In this document: positions 14,040 to 20,613 of the stretch, piece after piece
How positions within the stretch are numbered: position 1 is the stretch's first letter
Layout of the letters: every line of letters begins with the position of its first letter
Origin: a virus
Direction: 5' to 3' (one strand)
IMG/VR virus record: IMGVR_UViG_3300042340_000252
Span: 1-20,613 of that record
Length of the DNA: 20,613 bases
The notes under the pieces: generated by a model
Told to the model about the DNA's origin: nothing
Seen by the model: the letters and a program-made list of their open reading frames with translations, nothing else
The model's database searches: none
Made by a program: the position numbers and the translations under genes

Positions 14040-16499
14040 ATGATAGATGCAGATTCTCTGGTTTACATCCCAAAAGCAAAATTTCTACGCCAACGCAGCA
14101 TCATGCTTATTGCTGACTGCCCACTTGAGCAAGAAGTTAAAAAGAAAGCAGCATTCTCTTCACAGAGTGCTGCCTCTATGTTCAATGAACTCAATAAAGT
14201 TGGGGTACAGCGCCTTCATATTCACACTTCTTATTTGTTCAACTTCCGCCCAGAAAAAGCAGATTTAAATGCTTTGTTTCACATAACTGGTTTACCTGTT
14301 AGTGAGTACACCTTCTGGCCTCAATCCAAGAAAGACAGTATTCTTAATTTTGCGTATAATGACCTAATAAACCTGCGTGAAGAAATCAAGGAAGTAAATC
14401 CATCTTTGATTATTTGCACAGGTCGCTGGGCACTTTACTTTCTTACTGGAGAAACAACTTTAGCAGATACTCGTAAGTCACCCTGGGGAACTTTAACTAA
14501 GTGGAGAGGTTCACATCTGCAGTTAGGTTCCTTCTGGGAATACACTGACCCTCATGTAGTGTTACCAATCTACCCACCGACTGCTGCTTTTCAACTACCA
14601 GAACAATCAGTAGTAATTCGTCAAGATTACATTCGTGCTGGTATCTTAAGTAAAGCAGCAGTTCAAGGTAATATTCGTGACTATGTAGAACACCTGCAGG
14701 ATGTAACTTACATAACTTCTCCAACTTTTAAACAAGTAAAAGACTGGCTCACCAGAGAACTGCTTTGTTTAGAACAAGGTGAAAAAGAATATGCTGTTGA
14801 CGTTGAGACTGTAGCAGGTTTTCATGATTGTATTGGTATTGCATCTTCAAGCACTGAATGTATCTGCATACCTTGGGCAACTATGAAAAATCCAGCTTAT
14901 TGGAGTGAAGCAGAAGAAGTAGAACTGATTTATCTGCTACATACTTTCTTATCCCATCCAAACTGTAAGCACATAGGCCAGAATTACACCTATGACATTC
15001 AGTACGAATGGAGAGATTTACTTGTTAATGCATATCCTGCATTCGACACTATGGTAGCACAGCATGCAATGTTTGCTGGTCTTGAGAAAAAGCTAGCTTT
15101 CCTTTCTTCTCTATATTCCAAAATTCATAGATACTGGAAGGATGAAGGAAAACGTACTGCTTCAAGCACCGATAAGCAACGCTGGATTTACAACTGTAAA
15201 GACTGTTGCAGAACCTACGAAATAGCTCAAGTACAAAAAAGAATGTTATCCGCTTCACCACAGAACATTCAAAATGTATTCAAAACCCAGTGTTATGAAA
15301 CCTTACCAACCATAGTAAGAATCATGCGTAGAGGTTTAGATACAGATACTTTCACAAAGAATGCTCTGTATAAGGAACTCGTACACGCTATGGAAGAACT
15401 GCGTAAAGAACTAGATTACATAGTAGGTGAACCTTTTAACCCGCTGTCTCCTGACCAAAAGAAAGCACTATTCTATGATCTATTTGACTTACCTACTCAG
15501 TATGATCCAAAAACAAAACAACCTACACTGGGAGCACAAGCACTTATAAACTTATCTGAGCAGTTCCCGCTGATACGTCCGTTTGCCGAGCGTTGCAGTG
15601 AGTATGGTAATTTGAAAACATTTAGTTCTACTTTCCTAAAAGCAGCAACTGACATTGATGGAATGATGCGAACTTCTTACAATGTATGTGGAACAGATAC
15701 CTACAGGCTGAGCAGCAGTGAAGATGCTTTTGGTACTGGTCTTAATCTGCAAAATATTCCCAAAGGAGGTAGGACAGTAACTGGTAGAATTCTTCCTAAC
15801 TGCAGAGCATTATTCATACCACCACCAGATCACGATTTCTTCGACATTGACCTGGATAGCGCTGACTTACGAATAGTAGTTGCTGAAAGTGGTGCATCTG
15901 GACTGCAAGAAATGCTTGATGCAGGTTTAAAACCTTATGTTGAAATGATGAAGGAATACTACAATGATCCTACAAAATCAAAACACTCTGACGAATACAG
16001 AATCTTTAAAGGTTTTGCGCATGGTACTCATTACCTTGGTTCTGCTGCTGGGCTTGCTGCACGCTTGGGGCTTCTGGTACATGAAATCGACAAACTTCAG
16101 AAATGGTACTTTGGGCGGAATCCAGAAATCGCAAAATGGCACAAAGAACTTAAATCACAAGTCCTCAACAGAGGCTGGATTGAAAACGTGTTTGGTTATA
16201 GACGGTACTTCTGGAATAAGAAGGAACCCACCATCATGCAGATCGCAGCGGCCTGGAAACCACAAAGCACGGTAGGACTTTTAATTAACAAAGGTGCTGT
16301 AGCTTTGGATAAGTATGAACCAGATGTTCAGGTTCGTTTGCAGGTTCATGACTCTCTTGCTGGTACTTTTCCAACAGCTAAGAGTTATTTACCTGATGTA
16401 ATTAAATCCCGCTGTGAGATACCACTACCTTATGAAGTACCAATAATTATTCCTGTAGATATTAAAACTAGCTCAGTTAGCTGGGGAGCCTGTGGATGA
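14040..16499 (+). CDS. Family A DNA polymerase with N-terminal uracil-DNA-glycosylase-like domain, 819 aa
   Basis: The replicative polymerase. Residues ~20-200 resemble family 4 uracil-DNA glycosylase (IMLIADCPLEQE at 21-32, SLIICTGRWALYFLTGE at 122-138, LPIYPPTAAFQLPE at 175-188). The catalytic GEAPG-type motif is lost, so it is probably non-catalytic. SPO1-type polymerases are known to carry such a domain. Proofreading motifs are intact: D254-x-E256, N315-x3-D319 and Y384-x3-D388. Polymerase motif A is DLDSADLR (604-611), motif B RIFKGFAHG (654-662) and motif C VHDS (769-772). In motif B the usual Tyr/Phe is His661. No 5'-3' exonuclease domain is present. The ribosome site before ATG 14040 is weak (TGGATC). 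Confidence 0.93.
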   Translation: MIDADSLVYIPKAKFLRQRSIMLIADCPLEQEVKKKAAFSSQSAASMFNELNKVGVQRLHIHTSYLFNFRPEKADLNALFHITGLPVSEYTFWPQSKKDSILNFAYNDLINLREEIKEVNPSLIICTGRWALYFLTGETTLADTRKSPWGTLTKWRGSHLQLGSFWEYTDPHVVLPIYPPTAAFQLPEQSVVIRQDYIRAGILSKAAVQGNIRDYVEHLQDVTYITSPTFKQVKDWLTRELLCLEQGEKEYAVDVETVAGFHDCIGIASSSTECICIPWATMKNPAYWSEAEEVELIYLLHTFLSHPNCKHIGQNYTYDIQYEWRDLLVNAYPAFDTMVAQHAMFAGLEKKLAFLSSLYSKIHRYWKDEGKRTASSTDKQRWIYNCKDCCRTYEIAQVQKRMLSASPQNIQNVFKTQCYETLPTIVRIMRRGLDTDTFTKNALYKELVHAMEELRKELDYIVGEPFNPLSPDQKKALFYDLFDLPTQYDPKTKQPTLGAQALINLSEQFPLIRPFAERCSEYGNLKTFSSTFLKAATDIDGMMRTSYNVCGTDTYRLSSSEDAFGTGLNLQNIPKGGRTVTGRILPNCRALFIPPPDHDFFDIDLDSADLRIVVAESGASGLQEMLDAGLKPYVEMMKEYYNDPTKSKHSDEYRIFKGFAHGTHYLGSAAGLAARLGLLVHEIDKLQKWYFGRNPEIAKWHKELKSQVLNRGWIENVFGYRRYFWNKKEPTIMQIAAAWKPQSTVGLLINKGAVALDKYEPDVQVRLQVHDSLAGTFPTAKSYLPDVIKSRCEIPLPYEVPIIIPVDIKTSSVSWGACG

Positions 16500-16645
16500 T
16501 AGAAGATAAAAACCTGTGCCCAAAATGTAGAGTAGGTATGCTGCTTTTCTGGTCATTTAAATACAAAATATGCATCAACTGTCACACGATTTATCCCTGG
16601 CCACTTGATGAAGGGCAGAAACCTTTAATTCAACACCAACGCTGA
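16496..16645 (+). CDS. Tiny zinc-ribbon protein, 49 aa
   Basis: It overlaps the polymerase stop by ATGA. Two Cys pairs, C8-x2-C11 and C26-x2-C29, form a classic four-Cys zinc ribbon, followed by YPWPLDEGQKPL. Small phage proteins with this layout are common and of unknown function. The tight coupling to the polymerase suggests co-production and perhaps a replication role. Confidence 0.75.
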   Translation: MIEDKNLCPKCRVGMLLFWSFKYKICINCHTIYPWPLDEGQKPLIQHQR

Positions 16646-16652
16646 GAGTCTT

Positions 16653-16925
16653 ATGAAGAATTATAACTCCCGAAAATGGCTCAATCCTGAAGATTCACAC
16701 TTCACTGGCAGTATAGTCTGTTTCGACGGTGACGTCTGCAATCAGGGACGTCCACAGGAACGCTACACTTTCGTAGAAGTAGCCAGTTGCCATACCAAAG
16801 TAAAACTTCACAGCAACAAAAACGATGGTGCTGAGGCTACAAAAGAATTCATTGGTAAACTGGAAATCTTGATTACTGAACTACAATCATTCCAGGACTA
16901 TCTGATTTTAAAGGAGTATCCATGA
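16653..16925 (+). CDS. Conserved phage-type hypothetical protein, 90 aa
   Basis: A beta-rich N-terminus (HFTGSIVCFDGDV), then YTFVEVASCHTKVKLH and a C-terminal amphipathic helix. This order recalls a family of small phage proteins with no known function. It starts 7 nt after the zinc-ribbon gene, with GAGAG upstream, and its stop overlaps the next start (ATGA). Confidence 0.76.
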   Translation: MKNYNSRKWLNPEDSHFTGSIVCFDGDVCNQGRPQERYTFVEVASCHTKVKLHSNKNDGAEATKEFIGKLEILITELQSFQDYLILKEYP

Positions 16926-17152
16926 AAAACAAACGAAAATCTAATAACGATTTCTCCACTATGACACTGCAGGAAGCTATTCTCTGGACTGAACAAAACA
17001 CTGCAATGGCTGATGTATGCAAACGCCTTCGCAGCAGAGCAGTAGCAAAACTCTTACTCAACCACTGTAGAGAACTTGAAATCCAGCTGCAAAAAGCTAG
17101 AGCATTACAATTTCACGCTGAACGTATCGCAACCCGTTACCAACCAGACTAA
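16922..17152 (+). CDS. Hypothetical basic helical protein, 76 aa
   Basis: Not recognised. It is Arg/Lys/Leu-rich and helical (EAILWTEQNTAMADVCKRL and EIQLQKARALQFHAERI), possibly a coiled-coil dimer. A strong AAAGGAG precedes the ATG, and the start overlaps the preceding stop. Confidence 0.7.
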   Translation: MKNKRKSNNDFSTMTLQEAILWTEQNTAMADVCKRLRSRAVAKLLLNHCRELEIQLQKARALQFHAERIATRYQPD

Positions 17153-17154
17153 TT

Positions 17155-17388
17155 ATGCAAAAAATAAACACAGAAACATTCACAAAGAATCCTTCCGTAG
17201 CTGCTCGGATGAAAACAGTAATACTTTCAGTGGCGATAGCTAGAGAACTGCAATCTAACTGGCGTGCTTGTGCTGCAAAGTATGAACGTGCAACTTTAGG
17301 TTCAGTTAAGAAATTCTGTAAAGAACTGCAAACCTTCTCTGATGAAGCTCTGGATAGAGCCATTCACTCACTTACACTGGAGTTATAA
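17155..17388 (+). CDS. Hypothetical helical protein, 77 aa
   Basis: Not recognised. The protein is basic and helical (VAARMKTVILSVAIARELQ, KKFCKELQTFSDEALDRAI). It has no clear Shine-Dalgarno site and starts 2 nt after the previous stop, so translation by re-initiation is likely. Confidence 0.65.
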   Translation: MQKINTETFTKNPSVAARMKTVILSVAIARELQSNWRACAAKYERATLGSVKKFCKELQTFSDEALDRAIHSLTLEL

Positions 17389-17389
17389 C

Positions 17390-17656
17390 ATGGTACATTT
17401 TGCTACTCGTGGTGGTGATAAGAGAGTTCTAGGCTACATTGTTAATGCCCAGAGACCTGTCACCCGTAATGAAATAAAGAAAGCTTTGGTTGCTTATATC
17501 TCTAATGACGGTGTGAATATCAGCTTAAGCTCTTTGTTACACAAACAAATGATTTCTGAAACTAACTATAAATTCAAACCTACAGAACTTGGTATTGAAA
17601 AGTACAAAGAAATTTCAACTAGAGGTACAGCAAATGATCTGCCTATATTGCAATAA
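17390..17656 (+). CDS. Putative winged-helix DNA-binding protein, 88 aa
   Basis: The start ATG 17390 is preferred (one base after the upstream stop, with GGAG before it) over an in-frame ATG at 17342. Residues ~12-75 show helix, RPVTRNEIKKAL (a helix-turn-helix second helix), LSSLLHKQMI and a short hairpin with YKFKPTELG, the usual layout of a small winged helix. It could be a transcription regulator of the operon, but no operator is identified. Its end overlaps the next gene by 23 nt. Confidence 0.65.
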   Translation: MVHFATRGGDKRVLGYIVNAQRPVTRNEIKKALVAYISNDGVNISLSSLLHKQMISETNYKFKPTELGIEKYKEISTRGTANDLPILQ

Positions 17657-17831
17657 AGAAATTACTGATCCATGGGTTAACCAGCTAAGGCACAAACCTT
17701 GTAATAGAAAGTTCCGTGCTGATACTATTCGGGCGAAACGATTAGCAGAAAGGGAAGAAAGATTACTCTGCAGTAAACCTCTGCATGATGAATCGTGTCT
17801 AAGCGCAACCAAGTTTAACCATGTACCCTAG
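17634..17831 (+). CDS. Small zinc-finger-like protein, 65 aa
   Basis: ATG 17634 follows AGAGGT; a longer in-frame reading from 17589 is less likely. C3-x2-C6 and H20-x2-C23 give a compact CCHC-type metal site, followed by a highly basic helix (RKFRADTIRAKRLAEREER). This looks like a small nucleic-acid-binding protein. It overlaps the previous gene by 23 nt in a different frame, an unusually long overlap for this operon. Confidence 0.68.
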   Translation: MICLYCNKEITDPWVNQLRHKPCNRKFRADTIRAKRLAEREERLLCSKPLHDESCLSATKFNHVP

Positions 17832-17909
17832 CTTACCTTAACACTCAAACGATGCCCAGAGAACGGCTCTGTTAAGCCCTATTTCACCACTTCATACGGC
17901 CAAACCACT

Positions 17910-18143
17910 ATGAAACCACTATTTATCATTACACTACTACTAACCCTAACCAGCTGCGGCTATCAACATTTTACAAAACCTGGTGTATCTTCTTACACTC
18001 AGCAGGAAGATGAAATGCGCTGTGAATCACTTGCTTATCAACAAGCAACTGCACTGCATGGACAAAACTCTATGATTGAACTTGCAGTGCTTCCACGGAA
18101 GTCTGAATGTATGCAGCGTCTTGGTTATACTGGAGTGCGATGA
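17910..18143 (+). CDS. Small lipoprotein, 77 aa
   Basis: A type II signal sequence: hydrophobic residues 4-14 followed by lipobox LTSC with the lipidated Cys at 16. The residue after it is Gly, not Asp, so outer-membrane sorting is expected in a Gram-negative host. The mature part has two more Cys (in EMRCES and SECMQRLGY) that may form a disulfide; such C...CM-x-x-x-GY ends are common in small proteobacterial lipoproteins. It is preceded by a 78-bp gap and a weak ribosome site. It could be a superinfection-exclusion lipoprotein, or an Rz1-like spanin part without a partner; the role is unknown. Confidence 0.8.
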   Translation: MKPLFIITLLLTLTSCGYQHFTKPGVSSYTQQEDEMRCESLAYQQATALHGQNSMIELAVLPRKSECMQRLGYTGVR

Positions 18144-18313
18144 TGCCAACAGATATAAAGTTCAACTGGACGGTAAGTAATTTTAGATTTCTTATTTACA
18201 AATTTGAAACAGGTGGAGTATTTAAATACACTGTATTCGAAGCTTGGAAAAAGAAACCTTCTACTACCTTATGGTTATTCTGGTTCTCATTCACTTTTAG
18301 GAGAGTAAAATGA
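18140..18313 (+). CDS. Hypothetical aromatic-rich protein, 57 aa
   Basis: ATG 18140 overlaps the lipoprotein stop (ATGA), with TGGAG upstream; ATG 18143 is equally possible. The product is rich in Phe, Trp and Lys (FNWTVSNFRFLIYKF, LWLFWFSFTF) and may associate with the membrane, as its gene follows the lipoprotein. Not recognised. Its last codons lie in the first copy of an 18-nt duplicated junction. Confidence 0.62.
   Translation: MMPTDIKFNWTVSNFRFLIYKFETGGVFKYTVFEAWKKKPSTTLWLFWFSFTFRRVK
18295..18312 (+). repeat. 18-nt direct repeat, copy 1 (gene junction)
   Basis: TTTTAGGAGAGTAAAATG is repeated exactly at 18536-18553. Each copy contains the end of one gene, the ribosome site GGAG and the start codon of the next. 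The 241-bp unit between them holds one small gene, as if that gene had been inserted or duplicated at the junction. Confidence 0.85.
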
Positions 18314-18549
18314 CAGAAACTGGTACTAAACCTCAACTTTTGCATTGGTTTTGTTTTTCATACACTGGATCCTGTAATACAACAGGAAAATCAGTTACAG
18401 CATCTACTTACACTGGATATCTTAGCAGGAAAATCACAAAACCGATTATAGAAAAAAATAAGGTATTTGCTGGTGTAACAGAAGATTCTGTTTTAATAGG
18501 AGTTTTCTATCTCGGTAGGATGCCAAGAAATGAATTTTTAGGAGAGTAA
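18310..18549 (+). CDS. Hypothetical protein, 79 aa, between direct repeats
   Basis: Not recognised. The Thr/Ser/Lys-rich N-terminal half includes two Cys (CFSYTGSCN), followed by a hydrophobic strand (SVLIGVFYLGRM). The gene lies between two exact 18-nt junction repeats, so it behaves like an inserted cassette. Its good ribosome site (AGGAG) and lack of frame damage suggest that it is expressed. Confidence 0.65.
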   Translation: MTETGTKPQLLHWFCFSYTGSCNTTGKSVTASTYTGYLSRKITKPIIEKNKVFAGVTEDSVLIGVFYLGRMPRNEFLGE

Positions 18550-18553
18550 AATG
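18536..18553 (+). repeat. 18-nt direct repeat, copy 2 (ligase start)
   Basis: Exact copy of 18295-18312, supplying the ribosome site and ATG of the ligase gene. Confidence 0.85.
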
Positions 18554-19468
18554 CAAGTAACAAAACCACAGAAAGCTGTTAACGCTGAAATGTCCCACAT
18601 TAGATTCCCCTGTATTGTGTTCCCAAAAATCGACGGAGTACGCGGGATCAGAATCTTACCCCATTTCACTGGACGAACCCTCAAACCTTTTGCTAACTGG
18701 TGGCTTACAGATACATTAAGTAACCCAGTTCTACATGGGCTTGATGGTGAACTGGCGAATGGGTCTGTTACTTCCAGCTCACTGTGTAGGGATACTACTT
18801 CCTACTGCAACAGCTTTGCTCAAAAGACCTCCAGTGTAATCCCTGCATGGTATATCTTTGACTACATCACTCCTGAAACAGCACATCTTCCTTACCACTC
18901 CCGCTGGGAACTTGCGCAGAAGTTGGTTCAGAAACTCACCAAAGATACTGATGCTTTTTACTTTTTGAAACTTGTTCCTCATGCAACCATCTGCAACACG
19001 CTGGAAGAAGTGGAAGCCTGCCATCAAGACTTCATATCTCAGGGTTTTGAGGGTACTGTAGGAAGGGATTTCTTCCGCCCACATAAAAACGGCAGAGCAA
19101 CTACGCGTGAAAATGGGTTCTGGAGGATTAAAGATTTTGTTTCAGACGAAGGGGTCATCATAGGTTATGAAGAAGGTCAAACAAACCTTAATCCTGCAAT
19201 CATTAATGAACTGGGCTACACTGAGCGCAGTTCCCACCAGGACAACAAAATACCAAACGGTATGATTGGAAACCTGAAGATCTGGTACAAAGGTCGGGAA
19301 GAAACTATCAGCACTGGTTCAATGACTCATGCTGAACGCACTCTCTATTTCAATGATCCTTCACTTATTTTGAATAAAATCTGCACCTTCACTCACATGC
19401 CTTATGGTGCTAAAGATAAATTACGATTTGCGCAGTTTGCAAATTTCCGTTGTGACCCTGACCTTTAA
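18551..19468 (+). CDS. ATP-dependent DNA ligase (T7-like, small)
   Basis: Seals nicks in DNA through a lysyl-AMP intermediate. Motif I is KIDGVR (26-31), with Lys26 as the likely adenylated residue. Motif III/IIIa-type segments are DGE (65-67) and YIFDYI; motif IV is FEGTVGRD (166-173) and motif V WRIKDF (191-196). The C-terminal ~95 residues are consistent with an OB-fold domain. The length of 305 aa is close to the minimal phage ligases. AGGAG lies 7 nt upstream within the 18-nt repeat. It is expected to join Okazaki fragments or recombination products. Confidence 0.92.
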   Translation: MQVTKPQKAVNAEMSHIRFPCIVFPKIDGVRGIRILPHFTGRTLKPFANWWLTDTLSNPVLHGLDGELANGSVTSSSLCRDTTSYCNSFAQKTSSVIPAWYIFDYITPETAHLPYHSRWELAQKLVQKLTKDTDAFYFLKLVPHATICNTLEEVEACHQDFISQGFEGTVGRDFFRPHKNGRATTRENGFWRIKDFVSDEGVIIGYEEGQTNLNPAIINELGYTERSSHQDNKIPNGMIGNLKIWYKGREETISTGSMTHAERTLYFNDPSLILNKICTFTHMPYGAKDKLRFAQFANFRCDPDL

Positions 19469-19479
19469 GGAATTAAATT

Positions 19480-19656
19480 ATGACTGAGAAGAAAGACCTA
19501 ACTGCTTACTGGTGCACTTGCGCCACTGATCCAACCAAATGCTTAGGATGTGCTGTTGATAAACTTGTTGCTCAGGTGTTAGGCCCAATTGGTACAGCTT
19601 TCCTAGAGCATAGGACTTATAAAATTATTCAACCACAACAGAAGGAGAGGAAATGA
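19480..19656 (+). CDS. Tiny Cys-rich protein, 58 aa
   Basis: ATG 19480 follows AAGGA. Four Cys in C12-x-C14-x6-C21-x2-C24 make a compact probable zinc site, followed by a hydrophobic helix and a basic tail. The stop overlaps the next start by 4 nt (ATGA), which supports a real gene. The function is unknown. Confidence 0.7.
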   Translation: MTEKKDLTAYWCTCATDPTKCLGCAVDKLVAQVLGPIGTAFLEHRTYKIIQPQQKERK

Positions 19657-19859
19657 GCCTACGACACGACTCTGAACTGATGATAGAATCAATAGCTATT
19701 GCAACTGCAACTAGATGGCAGCGTTTGTATAACGAATACCAAACTGTAGAAAAGATCACTCCGAAAGAAGGCTGGCCACCGGAACTATGTTTCTACGTTA
19801 CTAACCGCTATGCACCTGGCTGCAACAACAAAGACCCTAACTACCGACCTGACTTATGA
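19653..19859 (+). CDS. Hypothetical protein, 68 aa
   Basis: Not recognised. The N-terminal half is one helix (MIESIAIATATRWQRLYNEY); the C-terminal half holds WPPELCFYV and a YAPGCNNKDPNYRPD tail. GGAGAGG precedes the ATG, and both ends overlap neighbours by ATGA, so it is probably made together with the exonuclease. Confidence 0.66.
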   Translation: MSLRHDSELMIESIAIATATRWQRLYNEYQTVEKITPKEGWPPELCFYVTNRYAPGCNNKDPNYRPDL

Positions 19860-20464
19860 AACCAATTAAAGCAATCATCCTTGATACAGAAACTACAGGT
19901 TTCTCTTCCCCAGAACCTGTTGAAATCGCCTACCTTAAACTAGGACACCTACATGACTATACTCCAGAAACTTTCCTTTCTGGTCATGACTATTTTGAAC
20001 AAAGATTTAACCCAGGAAAACCAATTGATTATTCTGCATTCCAAATACATGGAATCAGTAAACAAATGGTACTGGGCTGCCCTCAGTATCACATTGATCT
20101 TTTGGAGCTTCCTGACTCTGTTGAGTATCTTATCTGTCACAATATATCTTTTGATTTACGAGTTTTGAAATGTAAAAATTCAGGTTTTGATTCTGACATT
20201 CATTTGAATTTTAAACCGATCTGCACCATGAAACTTGCAAAGCGACTGTGGCCGGATTTACCTTCGTACAAACTGGTGGCTATTATGGAAGAGCACTTTC
20301 CAGCTATTTCAACCAAATTAACTGAAAAAGCCCATGGTGCTTACAGGGATACTCTCTTGTGCTTACTGATTATATGGAAAGCTGTGCAGGATTATGAACT
20401 AACATCCTGGGAGGAACTTCACCAACTGTGTGAGCAGAAGGTAAAGAAAATTAAAAAAGAATAA
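19856..20464 (+). CDS. DEDDh 3'-5' exonuclease (DnaQ-like), 202 aa
   Basis: Removes nucleotides from 3' ends. The exo I motif is D10-T-E12 (ILDTETTG), exo II HNISFD (95-100) and exo III H160-GAYR-D165, giving the DEDDh set. The IHGIS segment (64-68) is the usual conserved element of the DnaQ group. Since the polymerase already has its own proofreading domain, this may act in recombination, nucleotide recycling or RNA-end processing. It is the last gene, ending 22 bp before the right inverted repeat. Confidence 0.92.
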   Translation: MKPIKAIILDTETTGFSSPEPVEIAYLKLGHLHDYTPETFLSGHDYFEQRFNPGKPIDYSAFQIHGISKQMVLGCPQYHIDLLELPDSVEYLICHNISFDLRVLKCKNSGFDSDIHLNFKPICTMKLAKRLWPDLPSYKLVAIMEEHFPAISTKLTEKAHGAYRDTLLCLLIIWKAVQDYELTSWEELHQLCEQKVKKIKKE

Positions 20465-20486
20465 ATTGCTTGATGAATTTTGTAAA

Positions 20487-20613
20487 ATATGCCACCCCCC
20501 CCCACTCTGTCCAATCCTACTCGTCGATTTAGATTCTAGAATCTAAAATGACAAATAGGATTCCATCCACATTCCTTGATTACATGCTTACATAATATCT
20601 TAACGTAAGTATG
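20487..20613. repeat. Right terminal inverted repeat, 127 bp
   Basis: Exact reverse complement of 1-127, including the C9 tract (20495-20503). The inner edge lies 22 bp after the exonuclease stop. The 22 bp between are AT-rich, with no clear terminator. Confidence 0.97.
20513..20562. repeat. 50-bp imperfect palindrome in right repeat
   Basis: The mirror copy of the palindrome at 52-101. The 20-bp perfect core is at 20528-20547, and the arms match at 21 of 25 positions. Confidence 0.8.

Noticed and set aside
15964-16275. 103-aa + strand frame inside the polymerase gene
   Set aside because: It lies over conserved polymerase motifs in another frame and is a chance open frame.
1-20613. CRISPR arrays, tRNA genes, insertion sequences, integrase/att sites
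   Set aside because: I saw no spaced direct repeats, cloverleaf-type sequences, transposase or integrase motifs on either strand.

Overview
The window reads as the early/replication arm of a virulent-style DNA bacteriophage (or a phage-derived linear replicon). It is AT-rich and almost fully coding. It has short genes with Shine-Dalgarno sites and many ATGA stop/start overlaps. A small type II lipoprotein (17910-18143) and sigma70-type promoters point to a Gram-negative host, but no host can be named from the sequence. No terminase, portal, capsid, tail, integrase, RNA polymerase, DnaB-type helicase, primase or endolysin gene is visible.

Layout. Both ends carry a perfect 127-bp inverted repeat (1-127 and 20487-20613) holding a G9 tract and a 50-bp imperfect palindrome. 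Region A (119-4064, + strand): a 344-aa unknown protein whose best start lies in the repeat, dUTPase, flavin-dependent thymidylate synthase ThyX, two hypotheticals, and a separately transcribed 197-aa protein followed by two terminators. Region B (4140-6342, - strand): six small unrecognised genes in a tight operon converging on region A. Region C (6343-6562): a divergent control region with a good sigma70 promoter in each direction and palindromes between them. Region D (6563-20464, + strand): a zinc-type small protein, a possible ribbon-helix-helix protein, an SF1 helicase (Dda/RecD/Pif1 type), four small genes, a Cas4/RecB-like Fe-S nuclease, a Sak4/RecA-like ATPase, an SSB-like protein between hairpins, a ParB-like/DNA methyltransferase fusion, a family A DNA polymerase fused to a uracil-DNA-glycosylase-like domain, many tiny genes, a lipoprotein, an ATP-dependent DNA ligase and a DEDDh 3'-5' exonuclease.

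How they may work together (inference): dUTPase and ThyX keep dUTP low and make dTMP; the polymerase, SSB-like protein, helicase, ligase and exonuclease copy and seal DNA; the Fe-S nuclease, Sak4-like ATPase and SSB-like protein form a recombination module; the methyltransferase may modify the phage DNA. Primer synthesis and the replicative helicase must come from the host or from sequence outside the window.

Most unusual points: the inverted-repeat ends (whose 127-bp length equals a common assembler k-mer, so the repeat may run outward and the late half of the genome may lie beyond it); a polymerase O-helix with His where Phe/Tyr is usual, plus a degenerate glycosylase domain; matching hairpin stems either side of the SSB-like gene; an 18-nt duplicated gene junction around a small cassette gene; and strong over-representation of CTGCAG. 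All functional calls are by eye from motifs; no database search was run.
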